In this document: piece after piece, positions 1 through 6,232 of the stretch
How the letters are laid out: the number at the start of each line of letters is the position of its first letter
Numbering within the stretch: position 1 is the first letter of the stretch
From: a virus
Virus record (IMG/VR): IMGVR_UViG_3300035698_007750
Span: 1 to 42,072 of that record
Direction: 5' to 3' (one strand)
DNA: 42,072 bases
The notes under the pieces: generated by a model
Database searches by the model: none
Told to the model about the DNA's origin: nothing
The model's input: the letters and a program-made list of their open reading frames with translations, nothing else
Program-made: the position numbers and the translations under genes

Positions 1-213
1 CCCCGGTCAGATTAGCCCAGCGCAGTGCTGCCTCTCGCAGATTGGCCCCGCGCAGGTTGGCGCCGCTCAGGTTGACATCGCGCAGGGCGGCCCCGGTCAG
101 GTCGGCATAGCGCAGGTTGGCATCGCTCAGGTTGGCATCGATCAGATCGGCCCCGCACAGGTTGGCATTAGTCAGATCGGCCCCGCACAGGTCGGCTCGC
201 CGCCCGCCCGTCC
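1..213. repeat. Left copy of imperfect 213-base terminal duplication
   Basis: It aligns without gaps to 41860-42072 with 13 differences. Both copies encode the same pentapeptide repeats in the same frame on the minus strand. The left copy carries the N-terminal end of the gene and the right copy carries the C-terminal end. Confidence 0.9.
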
Positions 214-595
214 CGGCGCACCACGCCGCGTGTTCGGCCAGGATGTCGCTCAGGAGCTTGTCGTTGTGCATGATCTCGCTTGGCAGTCTCATCTCAGACC
301 TCCTTGTGCCGAGAATTGCCTCCGTGCGCATGCGCATGCGGCATTCAAGCCACGCAACAGCGACCGCCGCGATTTGTGTGATCTCGCGATCAAGCGCGTT
401 GTTCCATTCTTCCCCTGCTTCGGAATCCTGTCCGAATGTTACCTCAAGTATGCCTTCCGCCGCCTCACCGATTTCCTCGCTGAGAATGGTTAGCCAGGTC
501 GTGTCGGTGTGATTTTGCTCTCCCCACTTGGCGTCCTGTTCCATGCGCTCGGCGACCACGTCGGCCAGCGCAGCGTCCAGACTTGTGTTGTTCAT
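1..595 (-). CDS. MazG-like domain in frame with pentapeptide-repeat protein (runs off left edge)
   Basis: The start is ATG at 595-593 behind GGAGAGAGAC. Residues 1-100 resemble phage MazG-like nucleotide pyrophosphohydrolases: ERMEQDAKWGEQNH, then WLTILSEEIGEAAEGILE, then DREITQIAAVAVAWLE. The acidic EEIGE and DREI parts would bind metal, and the family hydrolyses NTPs to NMP. No stop follows; the frame runs through an internal ATG at 292 into about 13 pentapeptide repeats of the A(D/N)LxX type, which fold as a right-handed beta-helix. Position 1 is a codon boundary that matches 41860, so the gene continues at 41859-41501. The joined product would be 317 residues from 595, or 216 from 292. 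The frame is also open upstream to an ATG at 763 behind GGGAGGAGCG, but the residues in between are Arg-rich and unconvincing. A separate pentapeptide gene starting at 292 is as likely as a true fusion. Confidence 0.7.
   Translation of the reverse strand, partial: MNNTSLDAALADVVAERMEQDAKWGEQNHTDTTWLTILSEEIGEAAEGILEVTFGQDSEAGEEWNNALDREITQIAAVAVAWLECRMRMRTEAILGTRRSEMRLPSEIMHNDKLLSDILAEHAAWCAGTGGRRADLCGADLTNANLCGADLIDANLSDANLRYADLTGAALRDVNLSGANLRGANLREAALRWANLTG
290..305 (-). promoter_or_regulatory. Strong internal Shine-Dalgarno and start codon of the pentapeptide-repeat part
   Basis: On the minus strand AAGGAGG (305-299) lies six bases before ATG (292-290). This is the best ribosome site in the neighbourhood. 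It suggests that the pentapeptide protein (MRLPSEIMHNDKLL...) is made on its own, even though the MazG-like frame above reads into it without a stop. Confidence 0.65.
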
Positions 596-708
596 GTCTC
601 TCTCCAGAAGAAGATTGTGGCGTTGGCCAGGGCGAAGGGGACGGCGACGGTCGCGCTTTTGTAGTCGCGACTGGCGGTGTCCAGCGTCGCGGGCATCGGA
701 CAGGGCAT
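592..708 (-). CDS. Small single-pass membrane protein (38 aa)
   Basis: The frame runs from ATG at 708 to a TGA that overlaps the next start (ATGA at 595-592). Residues 17-35 form one hydrophobic segment ending in IFFWRET. It closely resembles the end of the membrane protein at 2814-2963: LDTASRDYKSAT against LDYTAGKHKSAA, then ANATIFFW against ANLVIFFW. The paralog has an extra N-terminal hydrophobic stretch that is missing here, and no good ribosome site precedes 708. The strong site before the ATG at 763 is in another frame, so a frameshift may separate the true start from this body. Function is unknown. Confidence 0.5.
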   Translation of the reverse strand: MPCPMPATLDTASRDYKSATVAVPFALANATIFFWRET

Positions 709-765
709 CGTCGGGCGGCGTCTTGCCGCCATGGCACAGTGGTGTTCCGCATGTGATTCCCATGG

Positions 766-1161
766 TCACGCTCCTCCCTCTGTGCTGTTGTAGAGGTCAT
801 AGAGCAGGGCGCCCACGCGGCACGCCGCCTGCTCGACGTGTGCGACTTCCAACCGGTCGTCCAAGTCAGCCCCTTCGCACCATGCCCACAGAAGCATGTG
901 CCCAATCTCGTGCATGACGGCGAACAGGGGGTCCATGTCTGCCGCTTCGCAGCGCTGCGGCCACAAAACCACTTGGAAACTCTCGTCGGCTGCGTGCGGG
1001 ATGCACTTCGCGCCGCATATCTCGTCGCCCTCTCCGTCGTCCTCCTCGGTGGCGACGATAAGGTCACATGACCAATGCCGGACGCCCGCGCGCTCTGCGG
1101 CCCACATGACCGCCGCGCTGATTTCCTCGGTCGCCCTCTCCTGGTATGGCTCGGTCCGCAT
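766..1161 (-). CDS. Zinc metallopeptidase-like protein (HEIGH motif)
   Basis: The start is ATG at 1161, behind GGAGGACTGAC and two bases after the stop of the gene upstream; longer in-frame starts exist but run back inside that gene. Residues 84-88 are H-E-I-G-H, the HEXXH zinc site. A Glu at about 110, in HVEQAACRVGALLYD, sits where gluzincins of the ImmA/IrrE type place the third ligand (E...A..FA..LL). ImmA-type proteins cleave or inactivate repressors, often with an HTH partner, but no HTH domain is visible in these 131 residues. It lies in a GC-rich stretch of the early region. The metallopeptidase fold is fairly likely; the target is unknown. Confidence 0.65.
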   Translation of the reverse strand: MRTEPYQERATEEISAAVMWAAERAGVRHWSCDLIVATEEDDGEGDEICGAKCIPHAADESFQVVLWPQRCEAADMDPLFAVMHEIGHMLLWAWCEGADLDDRLEVAHVEQAACRVGALLYDLYNSTEGGA

Positions 1162-1162
1162 G

Positions 1163-1753
1163 TCAGTCCTCCAATACCGGAGTATATTCTTCAGTGAGAG
1201 CCGCATCGAGTTTGAGAAATGCCTTGACTGCCGCAAGAACGCCGTCACCCGAGTATAATCGCCAAGTGATATCGTTCAAATAATGCCCTCGGGGTGTCGA
1301 AACGGGATCAGCCGACCAGTAAATCATGGATTTACTAATAATGCAGTCTCCGTTGTCATCCAGGGTAGCTCCGGCCTCTGGCCCCTGTGCGAACATGACG
1401 CCGACCGCCCCGTCCCGCTCCGCCACGAGTGCCTTGATGAAAGCGCCGTCAACGACGTGTATGTCGTTGCGATTGCATTTAAAGAGTGGGGAAGTGCAAG
1501 ATGAAACTGTACTGCTATACGCTGGTATTCCCGTGCTCAACCAGCTTTGGCGTCCGCACATGTCCCACAGTGACCACCAGCTAGTCCGCACGACCGCCAG
1601 CGGCGGCTTCTGCGAGTGGGCGTCGACCCATGTTGCGCACGCGTGAACCACGGCGTTGTGATGGTTATAGGAGGCCGCTGCTTGCTCCTTAGTTGCCCAC
1701 TCACGCACAAAACGCTCCGGCACCTCGATCGTCACCATCTTCTCATCACTCAT
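1163..1753 (-). CDS. Hypothetical protein, 196 aa
   Basis: The start is MSDEKMVTIEVPERF at 1753, behind GAGGAGACAGGC, and it overlaps the upstream stop by four bases (ATGA). The N-terminus (VTIEVPERFVREWATKEQAAASYNHHN) looks like a short beta strand followed by an amphipathic helix. The middle is rich in Ser, Cys and Trp. The C-terminal half (residues 100-196) reads as a compact mixed fold. I do not recognise a family. Its tight coupling to both neighbours supports it as a real gene of the early leftward operon. Confidence 0.7.
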   Translation of the reverse strand: MSDEKMVTIEVPERFVREWATKEQAAASYNHHNAVVHACATWVDAHSQKPPLAVVRTSWWSLWDMCGRQSWLSTGIPAYSSTVSSCTSPLFKCNRNDIHVVDGAFIKALVAERDGAVGVMFAQGPEAGATLDDNGDCIISKSMIYWSADPVSTPRGHYLNDITWRLYSGDGVLAAVKAFLKLDAALTEEYTPVLED

Positions 1754-1908
1754 GCCTGTCTCCTCTGTAAGTGTTGTACTACTCCTTGGAGTACCCGTTC
1801 AGCAACTTCCTGCCATTCTTCTGTATACGCCTGCACTACCGCTTGGTTACCATTTACCAATATGGTATATGCAGGCCCATCCTTGGTATGTACTATCAGT
1901 TGGAGCAT
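1750..1908 (-). CDS. Hypothetical small protein, 52 aa
   Basis: ATG at 1908 opens a 52-residue frame beginning MLQLIVHTKDGPAYTILVNG, with an amphipathic helix EEWQEVAERVLQGVVQHLQR after it. Its stop overlaps the start of the next gene in an ATGA junction, and its start overlaps the end of the previous gene by 13 bases. This tiling pattern of the operon is the main reason to accept it. A beta-hairpin plus helix layout is possible; no function can be assigned. Confidence 0.65.
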   Translation of the reverse strand: MLQLIVHTKDGPAYTILVNGNQAVVQAYTEEWQEVAERVLQGVVQHLQRRQA

Positions 1909-2201
1909 ATCAGACTACCCCCTTGATTTTGTGCCCCTGCGTCCTCCTTCTCCTCTAGGTAACCCCAACAGGCAGTTTGAAGTTCTTCTTCGAAGCCAGC
2001 AAGTTCCTGGTCCGACATGGCAGTATCATCTTCCAGCATGACGTCGTTGATCTCTATATAGGCAGGCATACCCGGGTAGCTTGGACTACTCCTCTCCTCC
2101 GGGGAGAACTCAAAGTTTACGCTGACCTCGATTTCATGTTCTGCCGGGCACCCCCGCATTATGCAGAGGTGCGTCAAGAATGTGTAATTCTCATTCACCA
2201 T
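1896..2201 (-). CDS. Hypothetical acidic protein, 101 aa
   Basis: I chose the ATG at 2201 (MVNENYTFLTHLCIMRG) because GAGG lies about ten bases before it; an in-frame upstream start at 2231 would run into the previous gene. The product is acidic, with a beta-rich N-terminal half (HEIEVSVNFEFSPEE, then AYIEINDVMLEDD) and a short C-terminal helix (DQELAGFEEELQTACWGYLEEKE). It resembles small proteins common in phage early regions, but I cannot name the family. Confidence 0.65.
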   Translation of the reverse strand: MVNENYTFLTHLCIMRGCPAEHEIEVSVNFEFSPEERSSPSYPGMPAYIEINDVMLEDDTAMSDQELAGFEEELQTACWGYLEEKEDAGAQNQGGSLICSN

Positions 2202-2217
2202 GAGATGGTATCCTCGA

Positions 2218-2817
2218 TCAGGTGGCCTCATTGGGTGCGAAGTAAAGACTGGTGACAGCGTGGCCAGAAAGGCACTTCGACAACTCGACTTCGATGTCGA
2301 ATGCTGCGAGGGATGCCCGCACTTCCACTAAGGCAGAGGCCCAGCGGGGGCGGAGATAGCATTCAGCTCGGTGTCGGAGTTCCTCCCAAGGTGCAAGGTC
2401 CTGGCCCCACCTTGCAATGAGGTAAACATCCCTAGGAGAATACCAATCTTCCCCACGGCAGCCCAGCAAAATGCACTCTGAGCCGTCATAAAAGCCCTCT
2501 GAGAGCACGTAGTAGGAACGGAATTCGTGGAGCGCTTCCGCAAGTTCTAACGCTTGGAGTACTTTCAAGGGTATAACAGCTGCGTTGAACTGTTTGACAT
2601 CCATCCGCTCGGTGTATACTGCCTGGATACACTTGAGCTGCGCGGTTCCTTGCTTGGGGTACGGGAGGCCCACAAAGGCCGCGTTGGACTCCGGATCAAC
2701 CAGCTTAGTTTGACCCACGAGGCCCAATCTCTGGGCTGCCTCAGAAATACCGGGGAGGTCCTCAGTCACTTGCGGGAGTTCGGTAAGGAACAGCTCGACT
2801 TGCAGGGTAGTCATCAT
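2218..2817 (-). CDS. Hypothetical protein, 199 aa
   Basis: Two adjacent ATG codons at 2817 and 2814 follow GGAGGATGC, and the start overlaps the stop of the membrane-protein gene upstream (TGA at 2816-2814). The product begins MMTTLQVELFLTELPQVTEDLPG and has a long helical middle (KVLQALELAEALHEFRSYY) followed by a mixed segment (GSECILLGCRGEDWYSPRDVYLIARWG). No known domain or membrane segment is apparent. It ends 17 bases before the next start. Confidence 0.7.
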   Translation of the reverse strand: MMTTLQVELFLTELPQVTEDLPGISEAAQRLGLVGQTKLVDPESNAAFVGLPYPKQGTAQLKCIQAVYTERMDVKQFNAAVIPLKVLQALELAEALHEFRSYYVLSEGFYDGSECILLGCRGEDWYSPRDVYLIARWGQDLAPWEELRHRAECYLRPRWASALVEVRASLAAFDIEVELSKCLSGHAVTSLYFAPNEAT

Positions 2818-2963
2818 GCATCCTCCGGCCAAAAGAAGATGACCAGGTTGGCCATCGCTAGGGCGAGTGCAATCGCAGCACTCTTATGTTTGCCAGCTGT
2901 GTAGTCCAGTGCGCCACCAATGAGGAACAGGGTTACTATTCCAATGTAAATGGTAGTTCTCAC
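2814..2963 (-). CDS. Small two-segment membrane protein (49 aa)
   Basis: It starts with GTG at 2963 in a GTGA overlap with the upstream stop and ends in TGA at 2814. Residues 5-18 (IYIGIVTLFLIGGA) and 29-45 (AAIALALAMANLVIFFW) are hydrophobic, joined by a short polar turn LDYTAGKHKS. This would be a helical hairpin in the inner membrane. It is a paralog of the shorter protein at 592-708. It is too far from the lysis cassette to be called a holin. Possible roles are superinfection exclusion or membrane takeover, both guesses. Confidence 0.6.
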   Translation of the reverse strand: MRTTIYIGIVTLFLIGGALDYTAGKHKSAAIALALAMANLVIFFWPEDA

Positions 2964-3220
2964 GAGTTGGAATCTCCCAACAACGACATGAGGTCTGAGT
3001 CATCGGAAAACTCCTTCACAGGTGCAGGCGCTTTGGATTTCTTGTTGCGCCCACGTCCAACCTTCGGTTTGCTGCTACCTTTACTGCGGGTTTCCTGCCT
3101 CTTCTGTTGAGTTACTTCTTGGCGCTTCTTCCGGTGACTCCGGAGGTTTTCCTTGAGCGCTTTCTCATACTCCTGAAGTTCTGCAGGAGTCATATCCTCA
3201 ACGGGCTTATCCATATCCAT
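2960..3220 (-). CDS. Small basic protein with shared end motifs, 86 aa
   Basis: The start MDMDKPVEDM at 3220 follows AGGAGTCCCCGT. It begins with the motif DMTPAELQEYEKAL. Residues 25-70 are very rich in Lys, Arg and Gln (SHRKKRQEVTQQKRQETRSK, then PKVGRGRNKKSK), which suggests nucleic-acid binding and disorder. It ends with the acidic-hydrophobic motif FSDDSDLMSLLGDSNS. Both end motifs recur in the protein at 7501-7959 (AMTPAQI and FSGDSDLTDLL). The middle of the two proteins differs. Function is unknown; a scaffold or host-directed adaptor is one idea. Confidence 0.65.
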   Translation of the reverse strand: MDMDKPVEDMTPAELQEYEKALKENLRSHRKKRQEVTQQKRQETRSKGSSKPKVGRGRNKKSKAPAPVKEFSDDSDLMSLLGDSNS

Positions 3221-3230
3221 ACGGGGACTC

Positions 3231-3773
3231 CTAACGGGGTCTAATGGGGAACGATGCGGGTTGGTAGGACTCGCAACCCATTTCTGCACAGCCTCCTACG
3301 ACACCTTCCTTGTTGATGGTGTGGTCCAAGAAGCGCGCCCCACAGAGACACTCTGGTTCGACGAGGCTAACCTTCAGCAGGCCTTCCTGGGGGTCAATGA
3401 TAACTTCTATGTGGGCACTCCCACCATTGTAGATGGTAGGCAGGTCAGGCATGTAAGTCAAGAAGGACAGGCCAAGTTCCTCCAGGGTTATCACTGCTAA
3501 GCCCCCGTAGGCAATCTCGACCACTTCCTGAGAGGAATCCATGATTGGAGGTTCTTTCAGGGTGGCTGGACCATTCATAATGAACTTATCCAACTGCCGA
3601 ATACCCCTAACTGCATGGAGTTCCAGAGTTATGTGTGCCTGATCTTCTTCTGCTAGGTAGGGGTACTTCTTCCCAAGGTGCTCACACAACGAAGGGATAG
3701 CATCACGTTTCTTGCGCCAGTCTGTGAGTAACGCAGACATAACTGCACGGATTGCTTTGATACGCTCTCGCAT
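3231..3773 (-). CDS. Hypothetical protein, 180 aa
   Basis: ATG at 3773 lies just after the stop of the Lar-like gene (TAATCATG), with AAAGGAGAAC about twelve bases upstream. The N-terminal half is helical and charged (MRERIKAIRAVMSALLTDWRKKRDAI). The middle has a repeated hydrophobic beta pattern (VVEIAYGGLAVITLEELGLSF). The end has several Cys residues (ECLCGARFLDHT, GGCAEMGCES) that could hold a metal. No family is recognised. Confidence 0.65.
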   Translation of the reverse strand: MRERIKAIRAVMSALLTDWRKKRDAIPSLCEHLGKKYPYLAEEDQAHITLELHAVRGIRQLDKFIMNGPATLKEPPIMDSSQEVVEIAYGGLAVITLEELGLSFLTYMPDLPTIYNGGSAHIEVIIDPQEGLLKVSLVEPECLCGARFLDHTINKEGVVGGCAEMGCESYQPASFPIRPR

Positions 3774-3775
3774 GA

Positions 3776-3955
3776 TTACTTTGTTCTCCTTTGCAGGTCA
3801 TTCCACTCGCGCCGGACATTGTCCTGAGTGCCCATGATTGTGCGATTGCATTTGCGGCACTCCAGCACAAACTGCCCTTGATGTCGAGTTAGGTCGGGTA
3901 ATTGCTTGCACTTGCTGCAGAGATGCACCCCGGCGAGAAAGTTCTGTCTCGTCAT
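3776..3955 (-). CDS. Lar-like restriction-alleviation zinc-finger protein, 59 aa
   Basis: The frame MTRQNFLAGVHLCSKCKQLP runs from ATG at 3955 to TAA at 3776. It has two CxxC pairs (CSKC and CRKC) about twenty residues apart, then T..N.RREWN. This is the layout of the small Lar-type restriction-alleviation proteins, which end in a similar WN box and modulate type I restriction. The match rests on pattern only, and other small phage zinc ribbons look alike. It sits two genes before the C5-methylase-like gene in the same operon, which fits an anti-restriction role. Confidence 0.55.
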   Translation of the reverse strand: MTRQNFLAGVHLCSKCKQLPDLTRHQGQFVLECRKCNRTIMGTQDNVRREWNDLQRRTK

Positions 3956-3964
3956 CCTGGTCCC

Positions 3965-4468
3965 CTAGAAAGAGAGGCTAGTGTCATCAGGGTAATTAGC
4001 CGGGCCATCGTCAGCAGCGAGACCAAGTGGGCCCTGGATTTTCTTGCTGCGTGCATCTTTGATATTCTTCAGCTTCTCCACTGCGAGCTTCGCGATTTTT
4101 GTGTCTGTGATTTTTGCATGCGACTTCTTCTGCTCTTCCGTGCGGTAAGGTGCTGTCGCCTTGCACGCAGGATAGCCCGTGCATCCCCAGAACTTCTCGT
4201 TGGTGGTCCGATTCCGCCTTATGTGCATATCTCGACCACAGGCCATGCACGTGCATTTCTCAAGGGCGATCTTCTTCGGCTCTGCAGTGAGCAGGGGCTT
4301 CAACTGGAGGTTGCAGAAATCCTCTGCAGCCTTATCAGTGGGGAACAGGATGCATGCCTGCATAGCGAGCTTTATGAATACCTCCACCGTTTGCCCTTCC
4401 CGATGGTATGCATACAAATCCTTGGCCTTGAAGCAGAGTTCTCCGAAGGGGGTCTCCAAATATTTCAT
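3965..4468 (-). CDS. Topoisomerase-type zinc-ribbon protein with SSB-like tail
   Basis: It starts at ATG 4468 after the TAA of the methylase-like gene. The N-terminal 60 residues are unassigned. Residues 70-105 hold CTCMACGRDMHIRRN and FWGCTGYPACKAT, the four-Cys ribbon found at the C-terminus of topoisomerase I and in nuclease-associated proteins, where it binds ssDNA. A basic helix follows. The last residues (DDGPANYPDDTSLSF) form an acidic tail with a terminal Phe, like the tip by which bacterial SSB recruits partners. I infer an ssDNA-binding accessory factor. Confidence 0.6.
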   Translation of the reverse strand: MKYLETPFGELCFKAKDLYAYHREGQTVEVFIKLAMQACILFPTDKAAEDFCNLQLKPLLTAEPKKIALEKCTCMACGRDMHIRRNRTTNEKFWGCTGYPACKATAPYRTEEQKKSHAKITDTKIAKLAVEKLKNIKDARSKKIQGPLGLAADDGPANYPDDTSLSF

Positions 4469-4469
4469 C

Positions 4470-5099
4470 TTAGTTCTCTTTCAAAATGTCTGTAACTGGG
4501 CGCACAAATGCGCCCCATTGGTCCGCCATTGCAGCGGCAATGCCTGGGTAAGTCTGGCTCCGCATGGCAGAGCGGGACTTATTCGGCCCTATAGCGTTAT
4601 CTCCCTTGTCTGTCTGGTTTGCCCACCGAGGTAGGCCCTTTACCCACCGAGGTTTGATGCCCTTTGTGGGTTGCAACCGAGGAAGGTTCTTCAACCAGAG
4701 TCCCGTTTTCTTGCTCGCGTCCTCCCCGAAATTATAGGGTTGAATATATTGATCTGGTGGGCGCATTGTGGTGCTCACAATACCCACTGGATTCTCTATC
4801 CCGATGTGAGGTATGGGTGCTTCAAGTAAGGCTAGGAAGAACGACAAGGCTTCCTCTGTTAGTGCCAAAGGGCGGTAGCCGTTGTTGGTCCAGTGTATGC
4901 CGGAAGAGCATATGTATGTGCACGGTGGGTGTGCTACCATCAAGTCCCACTCTTCGCATAGAAGCTCCAACACGTCACCAACATAGTGAGGGCCAACTGT
5001 ATCCGAAGGGCGCGAATCACACGAGAGAGCGTAATGCCCTTTCCGAGTGAAAGCGTCGCGGGCTACCCCGCTGGCTTCACAGGCGATTAGGACGTTCAC
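4470..5099 (-). CDS. C5-cytosine methyltransferase-like protein
   Basis: The start is GTG at 5099, overlapping the upstream TGA, with GGGAG eight bases before it. Residues 1-30 (MNVLIACEASGVARDAFTRKGHYALSCD) form the SAM-binding strand and loop, here without the usual GxG. AHPPCTYICSSG around residue 56 carries the P-P-C of motif IV with the catalytic Cys. ENPVG near residue 101 matches motif VI (ENV/ENP). At 209 residues it lacks an obvious target-recognition domain and is shorter than classical enzymes, as in other phage versions. Likely role: marking phage DNA against host restriction, or a related base modification. Confidence 0.65.
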   Translation of the reverse strand: MNVLIACEASGVARDAFTRKGHYALSCDSRPSDTVGPHYVGDVLELLCEEWDLMVAHPPCTYICSSGIHWTNNGYRPLALTEEALSFFLALLEAPIPHIGIENPVGIVSTTMRPPDQYIQPYNFGEDASKKTGLWLKNLPRLQPTKGIKPRWVKGLPRWANQTDKGDNAIGPNKSRSAMRSQTYPGIAAAMADQWGAFVRPVTDILKEN

Positions 5100-5305
5100 A
5101 GCCAGGACTCCCGTTGGTCTGGAGTGCAGAAAACTAGTTCATGGAGGAACACCAGATTGTGGCAAGCTGAACAAGCCGGGCAGAAATAACCTAAGGTAGC
5201 ATCCCATTGGGTGTCGCACTCAGGGCATACGTATGATTTGTGAGTGTGCACTTTGATAAGGTAATCTATGATCAAGCTGTAAGCACGGGTAAAGTCAGCT
5301 TTCAT
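5096..5305 (-). CDS. Small zinc-ribbon protein, 69 aa
   Basis: I chose ATG at 5305 (MKADFTRAYSLIIDYLIKV) because GAGG lies six bases upstream; it overlaps the previous gene by eleven bases. Two CxxC pairs (CPEC and CPAC), with a further Cys after the second, make a zinc ribbon in YVCPECDTQWDATLGYFCPACSAC. Such ribbons often bind nucleic acid or protein. No closer assignment is possible. Confidence 0.6.
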   Translation of the reverse strand: MKADFTRAYSLIIDYLIKVHTHKSYVCPECDTQWDATLGYFCPACSACHNLVFLHELVFCTPDQRESWL

Positions 5306-5522
5306 CGGTAGCCTCGTAGTCTCTAGGGATGTCGGGTAACAACCACCCAACTAAGGGGTGACTGATAATTTGCGCTAGCCGGGTAATTTGCCAGCTTCCT
5401 GATTCCGTGAGAGCGCATTCAGCCCATCCATATTGGGAATCGAATATCACAGCATGGGATGGGAAGATAAACCCTGGGGGATTGTGTAACCAGTCCTCTG
5501 GTAAGCGTGATAGCTCCAGCAC
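5295..5522 (-). CDS. Hypothetical protein, 75 aa
   Basis: It begins with GTG at 5522 (MLELSRLPEDWLHNPPGF) behind GGAGACAAAT. The protein is small, mildly acidic and beta-rich (AVIFDSQYGWAECALTESGSWQITRL). It is the first gene after a 163-base gap that carries one copy of the dispersed palindrome. No family is recognised. Confidence 0.6.
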   Translation of the reverse strand: MLELSRLPEDWLHNPPGFIFPSHAVIFDSQYGWAECALTESGSWQITRLAQIISHPLVGWLLPDIPRDYEATDES

Positions 5523-5551
5523 ATTTGTCTCCAGATGAGAGAATGCCCACT

Positions 5552-5581
5552 GGTAAACCCTTCAAATTGTGAAACATTATT
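5552..5581. repeat. Dispersed palindromic element, copy 1
   Basis: GGTAAACCCTTCA, AATTG, TGAAACATTATT forms a CTTCA/TGAA-type hairpin in the gap between the genes at 5295 and 5686. The rest of this gap shows nothing I can name. Confidence 0.7.
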
Positions 5582-5685
5582 TGGCCTTGCCAGTGAGGCC
5601 GAGGAGGGTGGGGCGCAGGGGGAATGGACCCCTACGCCCCAAGCGCGCTACTATTGCTCGGAGACCGTGAGCAAGAGCACGCTTT

Positions 5686-6207
5686 CTAATCAAGCATGCT
5701 GGTGTAGGAAATGCGCACGTCTTTCAAGATATGCGCCTTGCTGAGTTCAAGGGAAAGAATGCGAGCATACACCTGTTTCCTCTCAAGTGATTGCCCGAAC
5801 TGATGTATCCATATCAGCACGCCACCACTGTAGGAATTCTTGCTGGCCAGGTTGCGCTTCTTGAGCCAGTTCGCAAATCTACAGTTTCCTGGATGAATAT
5901 TGACTGAGGCGTAACCACACACGCCTTCGTTCACCTTCCATGCTTTGGTGATGGGTGATGAATCATCCAACATGTTAACATGTTGCACAACGGCCATAGG
6001 TGCCGGCGTGTGCAATTCCGCCAACCGTTGCGCTTTGGCGGATGCTTGAGACCAGATCATCTCGTACTGCAGATAATCAGCTTCCTTCTCTGCACGCTGA
6101 ATATCAGCACGCTCTCTCCATACGAGATAATGCTCCCTCCGATGGACGAAGCAAAACTTGCTCTTGCCAACCCGGTCATCTTGGCAGCCTTCCTCTGCAC
6201 ACTTCAT
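5686..6207 (-). CDS. Zinc-knuckle protein of unknown function, 173 aa
   Basis: ATG at 6207 (MKCAEEGCQDDRVGKSKFCF) has GGAG nine bases upstream and is preferred over the in-frame TTG at 6222. The N-terminus has a C-x4-C-x10-C-x2-H pattern (C3, C8, C19, H22), a compact zinc knuckle. A charged helix follows (EHYLVWRERADIQRAEKEADYLQYE). The C-terminal half (residues 85-173) is a mixed domain with a Trp- and Asn-rich core. I do not recognise it. It is the second gene of the early operon, so an early host-takeover role is possible. Confidence 0.65.
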   Translation of the reverse strand: MKCAEEGCQDDRVGKSKFCFVHRREHYLVWRERADIQRAEKEADYLQYEMIWSQASAKAQRLAELHTPAPMAVVQHVNMLDDSSPITKAWKVNEGVCGYASVNIHPGNCRFANWLKKRNLASKNSYSGGVLIWIHQFGQSLERKQVYARILSLELSKAHILKDVRISYTSMLD

Positions 6208-6232
6208 CAGACTGGTCTCCAAACAAAGGTAA

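Noticed and set aside
1-213. Exact direct terminal repeat as in T7
   Set aside because: T7-type repeats are identical at both ends; these differ at 13 positions and lie within a coding gene.
465-1067. Minus-strand 200-residue open frame
   Set aside because: It is Arg/Ser/Pro-rich shadow sequence in GC-rich DNA and overlaps the metallopeptidase, small membrane and MazG-like genes in another frame.
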